Below, piece by piece: positions 1 through 8,218 of a stretch of 57,113 nt of DNA. Origin of the DNA: Desulfobacterales bacterium (GTDB lineage Bacteria; Desulfobacterota; Desulfobacteria; Desulfobacterales; G020353555); assembly GCA_020353555.1 (NCBI GenBank), contig CP070697.1, forward strand, positions 3,652,124-3,709,236, read 5' to 3'. The position numbers and the translations under genes were made by a program. The number at the start of each line of letters is the position of its first letter. The stretch's first letter is position 1. Under the pieces are notes generated by a model. It saw nothing but the letters and a program-made list of their open reading frames with translations, made no database searches and had not been told where the DNA came from.

Positions 1-139
1 AACAATACTGCGGGATAGGCGGAAAATGATTGACGGCACGGTTATTTTCACACTTGACAAAATTCCGGATAATTGTCAACCTACGCCGAATGGAGCGAGT
101 TAGACTCCGGAAATCAGCCAAGAATAATTGGAAGGCCCC

Positions 140-352
140 ATGTCTGATACAGTGGATATCAGCACGATCAAAGATAGAGGCGGCCGACGCCGAGTGCCAG
201 ACCGGCGCAAAGTTACCTCCTCTGACCATTTCCCCGAAAGAAGAATTCTCCGCCACCGCCGCAGTGATTCCGACCGCCGAAGCTTGCAGAATATGAAAAT
301 CAAAGCCAGGCTGGAACGCCGACGCGCATTTAAGGAAAAATTCTCGAATTGA
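140..352 (+). CDS. Small basic Arg-rich protein, unknown function
   Basis: This frame encodes 70 residues. An upstream TTG at 128 also exists, but the ATG at 140 follows a GGAAG-like ribosome binding site and is preferred. The protein has no signal peptide and no membrane segment. It is strikingly rich in arginine, with repeated paired or triple Arg blocks (GGRRR, PDRRK, PERR, RHRR, SDRR, LERRR), so it should be strongly positively charged and could bind nucleic acid or an acidic surface. I do not recognise a family. A competing plus-strand frame at 30-296 overlaps most of it and looks like a shadow. The gene stands alone. Confidence 0.5.
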   Translation: MSDTVDISTIKDRGGRRRVPDRRKVTSSDHFPERRILRHRRSDSDRRSLQNMKIKARLERRRAFKEKFSN

Positions 353-615
353 TCGCCGGGTTGGTTTAAAAAAAAACGTTGGGAACCTTTCCGGTCTCCC
401 CTCCTTCGCCGGGCTAGACCGCTCCGGCGATCGAATCGCGCCTCCTGTCCCGACGCGACCGCCCTGGACGAACCTCATCGACCTCTATCCCTGATCACGC
501 TGTCGAAACCCTCGGTGCTCAGAGCGGAGGTGCCTTCCGGGAACGTGCGTTCGGGGGATTAATCTAACGGTTGCGCTTATGCCAAATAAGCAGGGCGGGA
601 AGGTCCTTAAACCAG

Positions 616-642
616 GAGTGGCACATCGTCGATGTGCCACTC
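616..642. repeat. Perfect 27-bp palindrome
   Basis: The arms GAGTGGCACATCG (616-628) and its exact reverse complement (630-642) flank a single T at 629. As RNA the innermost pairs would open to form a loop, giving a strong hairpin. No T-run follows on either strand, so it is not a simple terminator. It lies directly upstream of the AAAGGAG ribosome binding site of a micro-ORF, so it could be an operator, a REP-like element or a translation-controlling hairpin. Confidence 0.7.
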
Positions 643-659
643 GCGAAAGGAGAATAAAA

Positions 660-728
660 ATGGTAAAAGAGGCGGCTGGGCCGCCTGAAATTAAACGCAA
701 AGCAAGTATTGTGCCAGCCATAATTTGA
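660..728 (+). CDS. Possible 22-residue micro-ORF
   Basis: An ATG at 660 stands 7 bases after a consensus AAAGGAG at 646-652 and opens 22 codons ending in TGA. The peptide begins MVKEAAGPP and ends SIVPAII. A hairpin (AGGCGGC/GCCGCCT) lies inside the frame, and the 27-bp palindrome is immediately upstream. The ribosome binding site is as good as those of the real genes here, but the length gives no coding statistics and no downstream gene exists for it to lead. It may be a leader-like peptide or a chance match. Confidence 0.25.
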   Translation: MVKEAAGPPEIKRKASIVPAII

Positions 729-1288
729 CCGGACTGTAAGAATTTCAAAGAGTTACGCAAACAATTCAAGATCTGGACGCGGCAAATTGTGAAAATTTTT
801 GCATATTTTCATGGAATCCGGTACATAGGCCTGCCGCAAATGCGATCTCAGGTGTTGATTCAGCGATCGAATTCGGCAGCCGGGCTCGTCAAGATTTTGA
901 CGTGATTCTTTGGCCCCTTCCGCCTGGGCGATCGTCCTTCGTCATCACCCGCCGGCCCAATCGCGGAATTCTCGAAAATTTCGGAAAACCCAAGCGCTTA
1001 GCAAACCAGCCCGCGACGTCCCCGGCCTCAAAAGTTGCCCGCCGACGGAAGGATGGGGAGTCTGAATCATGCCACGGTGGACGCCGGCGTAATCTGATTT
1101 CATCGGCAAATTCCATTTTCGGGTGAACGCCGTATCCATCAAGTCCCTTTTCCCGTTTCATCTGCTGATGCAGACCTTCCAGATGTCTGGCCAAATGTAA
1201 GGTACACGTCCGGCATGTCTATCGATCCTTTTCAGCTGGAATCGCCCTTGGGGAGTCTCCTCGTGACAGGCAGGAAAATTGTTGTGGG

Positions 1289-1371
1289 GTAACCGTTCAG
1301 CCCTTTGAAAAACCATGGATAAGCCGATAAGCTGTCGGCCGGGATATTTTTCATACAGCTAGATTGATACC
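1289..1371 (+). repeat. Dispersed palindromic repeat, copy 1
   Basis: This copy starts near GTAACCGTTCAGCCC, continues TTTGAAAAACC, has a central imperfect inverted repeat (AGCCGAT...GTCGGCC) and then CGGGATATTTTTCATACAG followed by a TTGATACC-like end. Related copies occur at 43085-43156 and 50606-50688 on the plus strand, with partial copies on the minus strand at 12641-12683 and 12851-12902. No open frame crosses it, so it behaves like a non-coding intergenic repeat. Confidence 0.75.
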
Positions 1372-1427
1372 ACGAGTTTAATCACCGGGCTCGCAATGCA
1401 GGCGACCGTCAGGTCAGCGGTTGCCCC

Positions 1428-1460
1428 AAAAAAAAGAGGGTGATTCCGAGAATCACCCTC
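1428..1460 (-). terminator. Rho-independent terminator (minus strand)
   Basis: A 10-bp stem (GAGGGTGATT at 1436-1445 pairing with 1451-1460, five-base loop) is followed on the minus strand by eight T residues (the A-run at 1428-1435). This is a textbook intrinsic terminator for leftward transcription. The only visible upstream source is the small lipoprotein gene at 1722-1931 and its long 3' region. Confidence 0.8.
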
Positions 1461-1660
1461 CGCATTGGGATAACAGCGCGACCGCCAACGCGCTGTTAGA
1501 TTGATTATCGGCATTCAGGGGGAGAACTTTAGAAAATTTTAAAAAAAAACAGACGCTGCCGGATCGCTCATTTCCAAGAAATCCCAAGACCTCAAAATCA
1601 TGGCCCGGATATTTCTCCCGCCATTGCGGTTTGCCAGAAATATCCGGGCCCAAGAAAAAG
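1461..1660 (-). ncRNA. Structured 3' region, candidate small RNA
   Basis: Between the lipoprotein stop and the terminator are two further strong hairpins. One has perfect 10-bp arms at 1471-1480 and 1489-1498. The other has perfect 15-bp arms at 1602-1616 and 1636-1650 around a 19-base loop. Together with the terminator stem this makes three stem-loops in about 220 bases with no open frame of interest. It may be a 3'-UTR-derived or independent small RNA read leftward. No promoter could be assigned by eye. Confidence 0.35.
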
Positions 1661-1721
1661 TTACATTCTGAGGTGAAAGCCAAAAATTATCTTAACTCAT
1701 TGATAAGCTTTACCATTAGGA

Positions 1722-1931
1722 TTATTCTGCTGGTATGTAAGGAATTTCTTGCCCCCACCATCCCTGTTCCGTCGAGTTTTGAACATCCTCTTGGGTGGGT
1801 TGTCTGTACCCCCACCAGCTGAATCTCATATGATCCCAATTTTTGTAAGTGGTGTCATGAGCCATAAAATCGGAGCTGCAACCATAAAACAGCAAGCCCA
1901 CCAAAAAAAACAATAAAACAAATTTCTTCAT
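1722..1931 (-). CDS. Small lipoprotein, unknown function
   Basis: This frame encodes 69 residues starting at an ATG preceded by a strong AAAGGAGGT ribosome binding site. The N-terminus MKKFVLLFFLVGLLFYGCSS is a lipoprotein signal peptide with the lipobox cysteine at residue 18. The mature part is about 50 residues, rich in Trp, Tyr and Gln, without recognisable domains. It should be anchored in the inner or outer membrane facing the periplasm. It is transcribed alone toward a structured region and terminator ending at 1428. I do not recognise the family. Confidence 0.75.
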   Translation of the reverse strand: MKKFVLLFFLVGLLFYGCSSDFMAHDTTYKNWDHMRFSWWGYRQPTQEDVQNSTEQGWWGQEIPYIPAE

Positions 1932-2377
1932 TATCTTACCTCCTTTCTAATTTAGACCGCGTTTAATTTGACAGGCAGACTATTTGAATCAAACATATAC
2001 AATAAACATATCCTCGCCAAAGTCCACTCGGGCCTATCGGTCAGCACGCTAAATCCTGGCGGGCGGGCACCCGGAACCTTGAGATGTTAAGTTCCCCCCA
2101 AAGTCAATCTCAAAAATGATTCAACGTTAATTAAAGTTAGGGCTCCCCGTGACCGATGATTAAGATATTGATCCCGACGGAATACTCTCACAAGAAGCTC
2201 CGATCTCACTGATGCCAGTGGCTTCAACATGTCAAAAATGTGTGAGCTTGTCAAAGACTTTTTTGATTCGCATTCCTGAAGGGACTTACAGACTTGACGA
2301 CCTAGATTGCGATGATATTTCTGATGACGCAGCGGGCGATTGGAAAACCTGTGCTCTTTCTCCTCCCATATGGACGC
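1932..2377. other. Divergent intergenic region
   Basis: This region lies between the leftward lipoprotein gene and the rightward M48 protease gene. It is AT-rich near 1960-2030 and should hold promoters for both directions, but no convincing -35/-10 pair or operator could be assigned by eye. No additional gene is supported. Confidence 0.5.
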
Positions 2378-3544
2378 ATGCAGTTCATCGTGGGGGTCTT
2401 GGCGCTGTGCTTGTTGGCCGTCGGGTGCTCGTCTGCGCCACGGTCCGCTGTAAACCCAAATTTGACGCTCCAGGAAGATCAAGACCAGCTACTGCGCCTG
2501 GCCGAAGAAGAACAAAAAATTCTGGATGAGAGCGGGTTGCTATACCGTGATCAGGCGCTGGAAGAATACCTGAATGAAATTGTGAGGAGGCTCCAAGCAG
2601 CTGAAATTTCTGCCAAGACACCGATCCAGGTCATCGTTGTCGAGGATCCTTATTTAAATGCCTTCGCCCTTCCGAACGGTGTCATTTATGTGCATACGGG
2701 TATCCTGGCCCGAATGGATAATGAAGCTCAACTGGCCATTCTCCTGGCACACGAGATGACCCATTGCACCCGCCGGCATGCTTTGAGAGTTTACCAGCGT
2801 CTTAAAAACAAACCGGCTTTCCTGGCGGCGGTCCGCGACACGCTGAACCAATGGGGCAAACTGGGTGCCCTGGCATCCCTTCTCGGTTCAACCGGCTTAA
2901 CCCCCGGGTTTACCCAGGATCTTGAAAATGAGGCCGACCGCGTTGGATTGGAATTAGCCTCCGCCGCAGGCTATGATTCCTGCGAAGCACTCAAACTTTT
3001 TGCCCACTTAAAAGAAGAACTTGAGACCGAAAATCTAAAGGAGCCTTTTCTCTTCGGGACCCACCCGAAGTTAGCCAAGCGCTTGAAATACTATCAAGCA
3101 TTTTGTGAAAACCATTTCCAGGAAGACGCGGACAAAATCACCAATACAGAGGTTTTTCTGGCGAAGATCCACCCCCTAATCCTGGATAACGCTTGGCTGG
3201 ACCTCAAACGGGGAAGGTTTCGCTCGGCCCAGCGAGGGGCCGAAAGGTATTTGGCGATCCAGGCCGATGATGGGAGGGCTTACTATCTTCTAGGTGAGGT
3301 CTTCCGGCAGAGAGGAAAAGATAATGATCTTCAAAAGGCCAAGATCTATTACCAGCAAGCCATCTCCCGCGACCCTGCTTATGCGGAACCTTACAGAGCA
3401 ATGGGGCTGATCTACTATAAGGAAGGTCAAAAGCGACTTGCGCGGCCCTTTTTTGAGTCCTGCTTGTCCCTGGCACCCAATATATCTGACAAAGCCTATA
3501 TTGAGGGATATTTGAGAAAATGCACCCCTCATGAAGGAGGATAA
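2378..3544 (+). CDS. M48 family metalloprotease lipoprotein with TPR tail (BepA-like)
   Basis: This is a periplasmic zinc protease of the M48 family, 388 residues from the ATG chosen here. A signal peptide ends in LLAVGC, so it is probably a lipoprotein. The catalytic motif HEMTH lies at residues 125-129, and the third zinc ligand is in ENEAD near residue 183. The C-terminal third (about 285-380) has TPR-like helices (AYYLLGEVF, AYAEPYRAMGLIYYKEG). This order matches BepA/YfgC-type proteases, which act on stalled outer membrane assembly substrates; that role is inferred. The start is uncertain: in-frame starts exist at 2312, 2324 and 2351 and none has a clear ribosome binding site. The stop overlaps the next start as TAATG, implying coupled translation. 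Confidence 0.85.
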   Translation: MQFIVGVLALCLLAVGCSSAPRSAVNPNLTLQEDQDQLLRLAEEEQKILDESGLLYRDQALEEYLNEIVRRLQAAEISAKTPIQVIVVEDPYLNAFALPNGVIYVHTGILARMDNEAQLAILLAHEMTHCTRRHALRVYQRLKNKPAFLAAVRDTLNQWGKLGALASLLGSTGLTPGFTQDLENEADRVGLELASAAGYDSCEALKLFAHLKEELETENLKEPFLFGTHPKLAKRLKYYQAFCENHFQEDADKITNTEVFLAKIHPLILDNAWLDLKRGRFRSAQRGAERYLAIQADDGRAYYLLGEVFRQRGKDNDLQKAKIYYQQAISRDPAYAEPYRAMGLIYYKEGQKRLARPFFESCLSLAPNISDKAYIEGYLRKCTPHEGG

Positions 3545-4101
3545 TGAAAAAGCTAATTTGCGTGTTGATACCCTTTATAATCACCGCCTGTGCTTCGCGG
3601 ATCAACGGCGGGGGAGGCTTGTATGAATCCTCGACCCATCATTTTGCGGTGGATATCCCGGCCGGATGGGTACAATTGAATACCGATAAATATCTCATGT
3701 TATCCAAGGAAGATCCTTTCCTCCAATATGTGCTGATTCAAGCGCGCCCGATTGACAAACCCTTCAAACATACCAGAAAGAAACTGAAGCCAAGAATGCT
3801 GCCCCAAGAGGCAGCGGAAATCATTCTGGATGAAATCAGTTCCGATCGAAACGTTGTAAACTTCGCGCTGGTTGAAAATATCCCCGTGTCTCTTGACGGT
3901 TATGACGCGTTTAAAGTCATATTTACCTACAGCACCGAGAACAGCTTAAATCTGAAAACCATCTACTATGGTCTCCTCTCACAGGAGCGCTTCTACAACA
4001 TCCGGTATACGGCCGTCGAAAAATACTATTTTAAAAGAGATATCGAAGCCTTTGAAGCGATTTTAAACAGTTTTAAGCTCCATGACGCCCCGGCCGGTTG
4101 A
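3544..4101 (+). CDS. Putative lipoprotein, unknown function
   Basis: This frame encodes 185 residues. It starts at an ATG overlapping the stop of the M48 protease gene, with GAAGGAGG just upstream, so the two are translated together. The N-terminus MKKLICVLIPFIITACAS is a lipoprotein signal with the lipid-attachment Cys at residue 16. The remainder reads as a compact alpha/beta domain: HFAVDIPAGW and later GYDAFKVIFTY and LLSQERFYNIRYTA are typical of small periplasmic domains that follow user-friendly names such as PsbP-like or DUF-type surface proteins, but I cannot name the family. Coupling suggests it works with the M48 protease at the envelope. Confidence 0.75.
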   Translation: MKKLICVLIPFIITACASRINGGGGLYESSTHHFAVDIPAGWVQLNTDKYLMLSKEDPFLQYVLIQARPIDKPFKHTRKKLKPRMLPQEAAEIILDEISSDRNVVNFALVENIPVSLDGYDAFKVIFTYSTENSLNLKTIYYGLLSQERFYNIRYTAVEKYYFKRDIEAFEAILNSFKLHDAPAG

Positions 4102-4146
4102 GAGTTAGCACGCATCCGCTTAGCGATCATGTCTTTGCAGTGCATC

Positions 4147-4728
4147 CTAGTCTTCGACCACGAAGTGGGCGCGGCGGTTTTTCGCCTGCGCCTCTTCACT
4201 GCTGCCAGGATCGATAGGACGCTCCTCACCGTAGCTTACCGTATTTAGCCGCGATGGATCAAGGCCCAGATCGACGAAAAATAATCGCGCGCTTTCCGCC
4301 CGTCTATCTCCCAGGGCCAGGTTATACTCATTCGTGCCGCGATTGTCGCAGTGGCCTTCAATTATCACCTTGACCTGCCGGTTCTCCCTCAGCCATTGGG
4401 CTTTTTTCCTGAGAATCTCCTGAGCCTCCAATGAAAGCGCGGAGCTGTCGAATGCAAAATGGATATCTTCGTTCTGGAACAATTCTCTTTCGCTGGCTTG
4501 CCGCTCTTCATCCATTTTTTCGCGCAGACGCGCTTCGCCCAGGTTTTCTTCGCCGAGCGTCTCCTCTTTGAGCTCGGACGCGTCGCCGGCCCCCATCGGG
4601 GCTTCTTCTCCGAGGGTCGGCGTCGAGTAAGGTACGGAACTTATTCTCTTCTTACCACACGAGGGCACCACCAAAATTGCCGCCATCATAAGAACCAAAA
4701 CCACGGACGTCCAATTCTCACATTTCAT
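4147..4728 (-). CDS. pal: Peptidoglycan-associated lipoprotein Pal (OmpA-like)
   Basis: This frame encodes 193 residues starting after a strong AAGGAGG site. A signal peptide ends at VVPSC, giving an outer membrane lipoprotein. After an acidic, Glu-rich linker (about 45-85), the OmpA-like domain runs from about 88 to the end: [10 protein letters not shown], then [20 protein letters not shown] and the final NRRAHFVV. The HCDxRGTxEYN pattern is characteristic of Pal, which binds peptidoglycan and partners with TolB in the Tol-Pal system. No tol genes lie next to it here, which is not rare. It converges with the lipoprotein gene ending at 4101. Confidence 0.88.
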   Translation of the reverse strand: MKCENWTSVVLVLMMAAILVVPSCGKKRISSVPYSTPTLGEEAPMGAGDASELKEETLGEENLGEARLREKMDEERQASERELFQNEDIHFAFDSSALSLEAQEILRKKAQWLRENRQVKVIIEGHCDNRGTNEYNLALGDRRAESARLFFVDLGLDPSRLNTVSYGEERPIDPGSSEEAQAKNRRAHFVVED

Positions 4729-4804
4729 GTTGCTTTCCTCCTTAAATCGCCAAGTTAAAATATGCGGGGTGGATCATTTGTGCCAATGTATACAGCATCG
4801 AAGG

Positions 4805-4854
4805 CTAGTTTGTCAAAAAGCAATCAATACTAGTTTGTCAAAAAGCAATCAATA
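4805..4854. repeat. Tandem repeat, 2 x 25 bp
   Basis: The 25-bp unit starting CTAGTTTGTCAAAAAGCAAT occurs twice head to tail at 4805-4829 and 4830-4854 with no mismatch. It lies upstream of pal in a stretch without genes. It may be a recent slippage duplication or a pair of binding sites. Confidence 0.8.
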
Positions 4855-5377
4855 TTAGACCCCGCATTTCTCACCAACATCTCCGCCGCGCCTACCCGGT
4901 TAGCGGCGGCGGCCAGGGCCTGATATCCCAATTGCCACTGAGTCGTATTTCAAGTTTCTCATTTGGAAGTGCAGACCGGCAGCTGACCTTGATGTCAAAG
5001 AGATGGAGGTTTTAACCGACATGCAATCAGGGGAATCGACCAAACGCCTCGAAAATGCTGCTTGGGTCGACATATCCCCGCCTCACCATCCTTTGATTGG
5101 ATCCCAAGCCAATCTTTCTACTTGGGCTTCATCGGCGCGCAGCAGCGCATTGCATCCTACGACTTCCGCAACAACGCTTGATATGAGCAGCCTCAACCCA
5201 TCAGGTGTAGGAAAATCCATATAGCAATAAAACGTTTAATCCCCAGCCACTTATGTCGGTAATTCATTTTTCCCATGTTTTCTGGCGTAGGATATTTCCT
5301 GCACCACGATTGAACGCCAAAACCCGATTAATTCTAATAATATATTAATATCAGATAGTTATTACGATCGATGGTTT
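4855..5377. other. Intergenic region without supported gene
   Basis: A plus-strand open frame at 5003-5224 has a Ser/Thr-rich, featureless translation and no ribosome binding site, so it is not accepted. The right part is AT-rich and runs into the sigma-54 promoter match at 5378. Confidence 0.5.
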
Positions 5378-5393
5378 TGGTACACCAATTGCA
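5378..5393 (+). promoter_or_regulatory. Sigma-54 (RpoN) -24/-12 promoter match
   Basis: The sequence TGGTACACCAATTGCA fits the sigma-54 consensus TGGCACRNNNNTTGCW with one clear mismatch (T for C). The invariant GG (5379-5380) and GC (5391-5392) are separated by exactly 10 bases, as required. It points at the small exported protein gene starting at 5570, leaving a leader of about 165 bases. Enhancer sites for an activator were not identified. Confidence 0.6.
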
Positions 5394-5569
5394 CTCCTAT
5401 TAACAGTACGGACGATTGTTTGAATGCCAAAATGTGTACCCAAGCGAAAGGGGGTGATGCTTGAAAGGAGAGAAGTTACGTGACAAGGGGGAGTAATCAA
5501 TAATTGATGCTTATATGCATGCGTCAGTGAATCAAGAACAAAATCAATAGGATCTTCAAGGAGGTAGGA

Positions 5570-5848
5570 ATGGTGAAAAAATTCGTATCAATGCTGGTTG
5601 TGACCCTTTTTGTATTCTCATTTATCGCTATCACCGGTGTCGCCGCGGAAGAGATGCAAAAGATTACCGGAACGGTCATGTCCGTCAATCCCGACGCCGG
5701 TGAGTTGATGGTTAAGGACGAAGCAGGCGAGGAGAAATCATTTACCGCCGGGGCGGAAGTTGACCTGAAAACCTGTAAAGAAGGGGATAAGGTAAGTGTG
5801 GAAGCCGATGCCGACGGTAATATCAAATCGCTTTCCGTTATCCAATAA
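5570..5848 (+). CDS. Small exported periplasmic protein
   Basis: This frame encodes 92 residues after a strong AAGGAGGT site. Residues 1-26 form a Sec signal peptide ending near GVAAEE. The mature 66 residues start with KITGTVMSVNPDAGELMVKD, then EKSFTAGAEVDL, GDKVSVEADADG and IKSLSVI. This beta-rich pattern with a GxVxxVxxxxxxxxV start resembles small OB-like or CusF-like periplasmic domains, but metal-binding Met/His/Trp residues of CusF are not evident, so no function is assigned. One cysteine is present. A sigma-54 promoter match upstream and an intrinsic terminator downstream make it a self-contained, probably stress- or nutrient-regulated unit. Confidence 0.8.
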   Translation: MVKKFVSMLVVTLFVFSFIAITGVAAEEMQKITGTVMSVNPDAGELMVKDEAGEEKSFTAGAEVDLKTCKEGDKVSVEADADGNIKSLSVIQ

Positions 5849-5874
5849 AACCAACCTCTGACAATGGAATCAGA

Positions 5875-5905
5875 AGGGGCACAGCGTTGCGTGCCCCTTT
5901 TTTTT
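5875..5905 (+). terminator. Rho-independent terminator
   Basis: An 8-bp stem (AGGGGCAC at 5875-5882 with GTGCCCCT at 5891-5898, eight-base loop) is followed by a run of T residues to 5905. It ends the transcript of the small exported protein gene. Confidence 0.9.
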
Positions 5906-5975
5906 GAACAGCAATTTGGAGATATTATCTGTTCAATGGGAGACAAATCTTAGATCTTGGAAAGGAGGTAGAAGC

Positions 5976-6269
5976 ATGAAACACGTTATCGCGGTACTAG
6001 CCGTTCTGGCGTTAATAGCTTTTTCGGCCTGTGAACAATCCGAAAAAGGCGATCAACCGCCCCAAGGCCAGGTCGAGACTTCCGCGGAAGCGGTAAAAGA
6101 GCAAGCCGCGGAAACCGCTGAATCCGCTAAAGAAGCCGCCTCAGCGGTCGAGGAAAAAGCTTCGGAGGTCGCCGAAGAGGCCAAGGAGGAGGTCTCTGAA
6201 GCGGCTGAAACCGTGAAGGAAACCGCCTCCGAAGCGGTTGAAGAGGCCACCGAAAAAAAATCCGAATAA
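5976..6269 (+). CDS. Ala/Glu-rich helical lipoprotein
   Basis: This frame encodes 97 residues. The ATG at 5976 follows AAAGGAGGT, so the longer frame from 5904 is not used. A signal peptide ends at ALIAFSAC, giving a lipoprotein. From about residue 38 to the end the chain is almost only Ala, Glu, Lys, Ser, Thr and Val in repeating 11- and 7-residue patterns (AAETAESAKEAASAVEEKAS and similar). This predicts one long amphipathic helix like those of LEA-like or apolipoprotein-like proteins. It may act as a periplasmic spacer or stress protectant; this is inference. It is separated from its upstream neighbour by a terminator. Confidence 0.75.
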   Translation: MKHVIAVLAVLALIAFSACEQSEKGDQPPQGQVETSAEAVKEQAAETAESAKEAASAVEEKASEVAEEAKEEVSEAAETVKETASEAVEEATEKKSE

Positions 6270-6398
6270 GCTTCAGAAACTGCCGGTCAGGCATCCACTG
6301 CAAATACCTTCACAGTGCCGCCGGCCCCGTTGAAGACGGGTGTTGATACCTTGACCGGCAAAATCAAAGAAGTTTCCCTCCCCAGAGGCAATCCCCTG

Positions 6399-7067
6399 TC
6401 ATTTAAAAGTCAACTTAAACAGCACGATTCGAATTTTTTCGCCTTCAGAGCGCAGGACCTTTTTCTGCGCTTGGATCTTGAAAATCGGTTCCATCTGTTT
6501 GAAGAACGCCCCGATCGTTTTTCTCATTTCCGAAACCAGAATGACCTCGCCTTCGGGCTTTAAGTACGTCTGAAAAAGCCGCCCCAACGCCTGCAAAGAG
6601 CCTTCTCTATATATCACTTCCGATCCCACAATATAATCAAATCGGCCCTTCAATCCCGGCCGGTTCCAGTCCAGCGGCATGATGGATAGTTGCGGCAAAC
6701 CATTCAGATGGGCGTTGGCGCGTGCGAATTGAAGGGCGTCGGAATCATACTCGGTCATCGTCATATGATGTCCGGCCGTCGCGGCCACGATACTGACCAC
6801 TCCCACCCCGGCACCGATCTCAAGGAAACGCTTTTGCGGGTTAACCGGCATATCCGCTAAATATCCGGCTAACGCCCAGGATGCCTGCCAAATCTTAGTC
6901 CACAACGGAAAATCCTGGAAAATGTCGTCAGGATTGATGAATCGATCCAAGGTTTTGGGAAGCAGAATGCTGAATTTGCGCCCGTTTACCGTCAATTCCG
7001 TGGTATCGGCTTCATAATTGTTATAGAAGGTTTCGATTGAAAACATATTGGGTGTCCATTCCGCCAT
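6399..7067 (-). CDS. Class I SAM-dependent methyltransferase
   Basis: From the internal ATG at 7067 the protein has 222 residues. The open frame reaches 7127, and another start is possible at 7046; none has a strong ribosome binding site. The Rossmann motif I is FLEIGAGVGVVSIVAA, followed by the acidic residue in MTEYDSDALQFARAN. A VGSEVIYREGSL segment stands at the motif post-II position, and the pre-motif region contains FPLWTKIWQASWALAGYL. This pattern is typical of the METTL21/nicotinamide N-methyltransferase-like group of protein or small-molecule methyltransferases. The substrate cannot be told from sequence. It is divergent from the aminotransferase gene. Confidence 0.8.
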   Translation of the reverse strand: MAEWTPNMFSIETFYNNYEADTTELTVNGRKFSILLPKTLDRFINPDDIFQDFPLWTKIWQASWALAGYLADMPVNPQKRFLEIGAGVGVVSIVAATAGHHMTMTEYDSDALQFARANAHLNGLPQLSIMPLDWNRPGLKGRFDYIVGSEVIYREGSLQALGRLFQTYLKPEGEVILVSEMRKTIGAFFKQMEPIFKIQAQKKVLRSEGEKIRIVLFKLTFK

Positions 7068-7375
7068 AGCCACCAAACCCAAGAAATTAAAACAAAAAAC
7101 CGACTGTTCCTGCCTTGTGACGGGCACTTGGATACAATCTGCGGCGCATCGGGTGGCCTTTCCAAATCAACCGTTATCCGAGAATCTCAAAATTTCAGGC
7201 CGAAGTCAAAACTATTTCCCGTTTTCAGGAGCGATCCGGATGAGGTCGGCAAACGACAATCTCCGATTCGAGCAAACAATGCGCTTGTAACCGCTCGTTC
7301 AAGGCATTATATTAACGCATTTTGAACGCCATTCAAAAAGCAAGCCCGGTGGGGAATTCGGTTCTAGGAGCGCTG
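7068..7375. other. Divergent intergenic region
   Basis: About 300 bases separate the leftward methyltransferase and rightward aminotransferase genes. Short overlapping frames on both strands lack ribosome binding sites and are treated as noise. No operator or promoter could be named. Confidence 0.5.
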
Positions 7376-8218
7376 ATGAAGGACATCTATTACGTGGATG
7401 GCGAATTCGTAACGGCCGATAAAGCCGTGATTCCGGCCGACGATCTAGCCATACTGCGGGGATATGGGGTATTCGATTTCCTGCGGACATACCATGGTAA
7501 GCCGCATTTTATAACCGAACACATCGAGCGTTTGATGAATTCGGCCCGTCAGATCGGCCTGGATTTACCCTGGTCGCAGGAAGAAATTACCGACCTGGTG
7601 CGGCAGACCTTAAGCCGCAATACCCATCGCGAATCCAACATTCGCATTGTCGTAACCGGCGGCTCCAGCCCTGATTATATCACCCCCCAAGGGAAACCCC
7701 GTCTGCTCATTCTGGTAACCCCGTTGCCTGAAATGCCCGCGTGGTGGTACAGGGACGGGGTGAGGATCATCACGATACACTCCGCACGCAATATCCCCGG
7801 CGCCAAGAGCATCGATTATATTTCGGCCACCATCGCGTTGAAGGAAGCGCGGCGACAAAAGGCCGTTGAAGCCGTTTACATTGATCGCGATGGAAGGGTT
7901 CTGGAAGGAACCACCAGCAATCTTTTTGTTTTCAACGGCGACACCCTCTTCACACCGGGCCGGTTCATTCTAAACGGGATCACTCGCAGGGTTGTCTTAG
8001 AAATCGCCGCTCGCTGGCATGCCATCGAGGTTCGGGATATTGAGCTCCCGGAACTCCTATCCGCCGACGAGGTATTCATCACCGGATCGAACAAAGAGAT
8101 TGTCCCTGTCATTGCCGTCGATGATACCATTATCGGCGACGGCCAACCCGGGCACCGCACGCGTAACTTAATGCAAGCCTTTGCCGCGTCCCATGACCAC
8201 GATGTGTGTTCGCCGTGA
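7376..8218 (+). CDS. Class IV PLP-dependent aminotransferase
   Basis: From the ATG at 7376, which follows TAGGAG, the protein has 280 residues, the usual size for branched-chain or D-amino acid aminotransferases. Fold-type IV marks are visible: YYVDGEFV at the start, RGYGVFDFLRTYHGKPHFI, the expected catalytic lysine at 144 in PGAKSIDYI, and EGTTSNLFVF at 177-186 with the PLP-binding Glu. It could be IlvE-like (branched-chain amino acids), a D-amino acid aminotransferase or 4-amino-4-deoxychorismate lyase. The sequence alone does not decide, though the full HxxRL region (HIERLMNSA) fits an aminotransferase. It stands alone on the plus strand. Confidence 0.85.
   Translation: MKDIYYVDGEFVTADKAVIPADDLAILRGYGVFDFLRTYHGKPHFITEHIERLMNSARQIGLDLPWSQEEITDLVRQTLSRNTHRESNIRIVVTGGSSPDYITPQGKPRLLILVTPLPEMPAWWYRDGVRIITIHSARNIPGAKSIDYISATIALKEARRQKAVEAVYIDRDGRVLEGTTSNLFVFNGDTLFTPGRFILNGITRRVVLEIAARWHAIEVRDIELPELLSADEVFITGSNKEIVPVIAVDDTIIGDGQPGHRTRNLMQAFAASHDHDVCSP

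Larger units (their letters stand above)
353..1288. other. Gene-poor stretch
   Basis: No convincing gene of normal size is present. Overlapping open frames on both strands between 485 and 1194 have Arg/Pro-rich translations typical of shadow frames in GC-rich DNA and lack ribosome binding sites. The stretch holds a perfect palindrome at 616-642 and a 22-codon micro-ORF at 660-728, both listed separately, and leads into a dispersed repeat copy at 1289. Confidence 0.6.

Noticed and set aside
889-1194. 101-codon minus-strand frame in the gene-poor left part
   Set aside because: Arg/Pro-rich text typical of a shadow frame, competing frames on both strands, no ribosome binding site.
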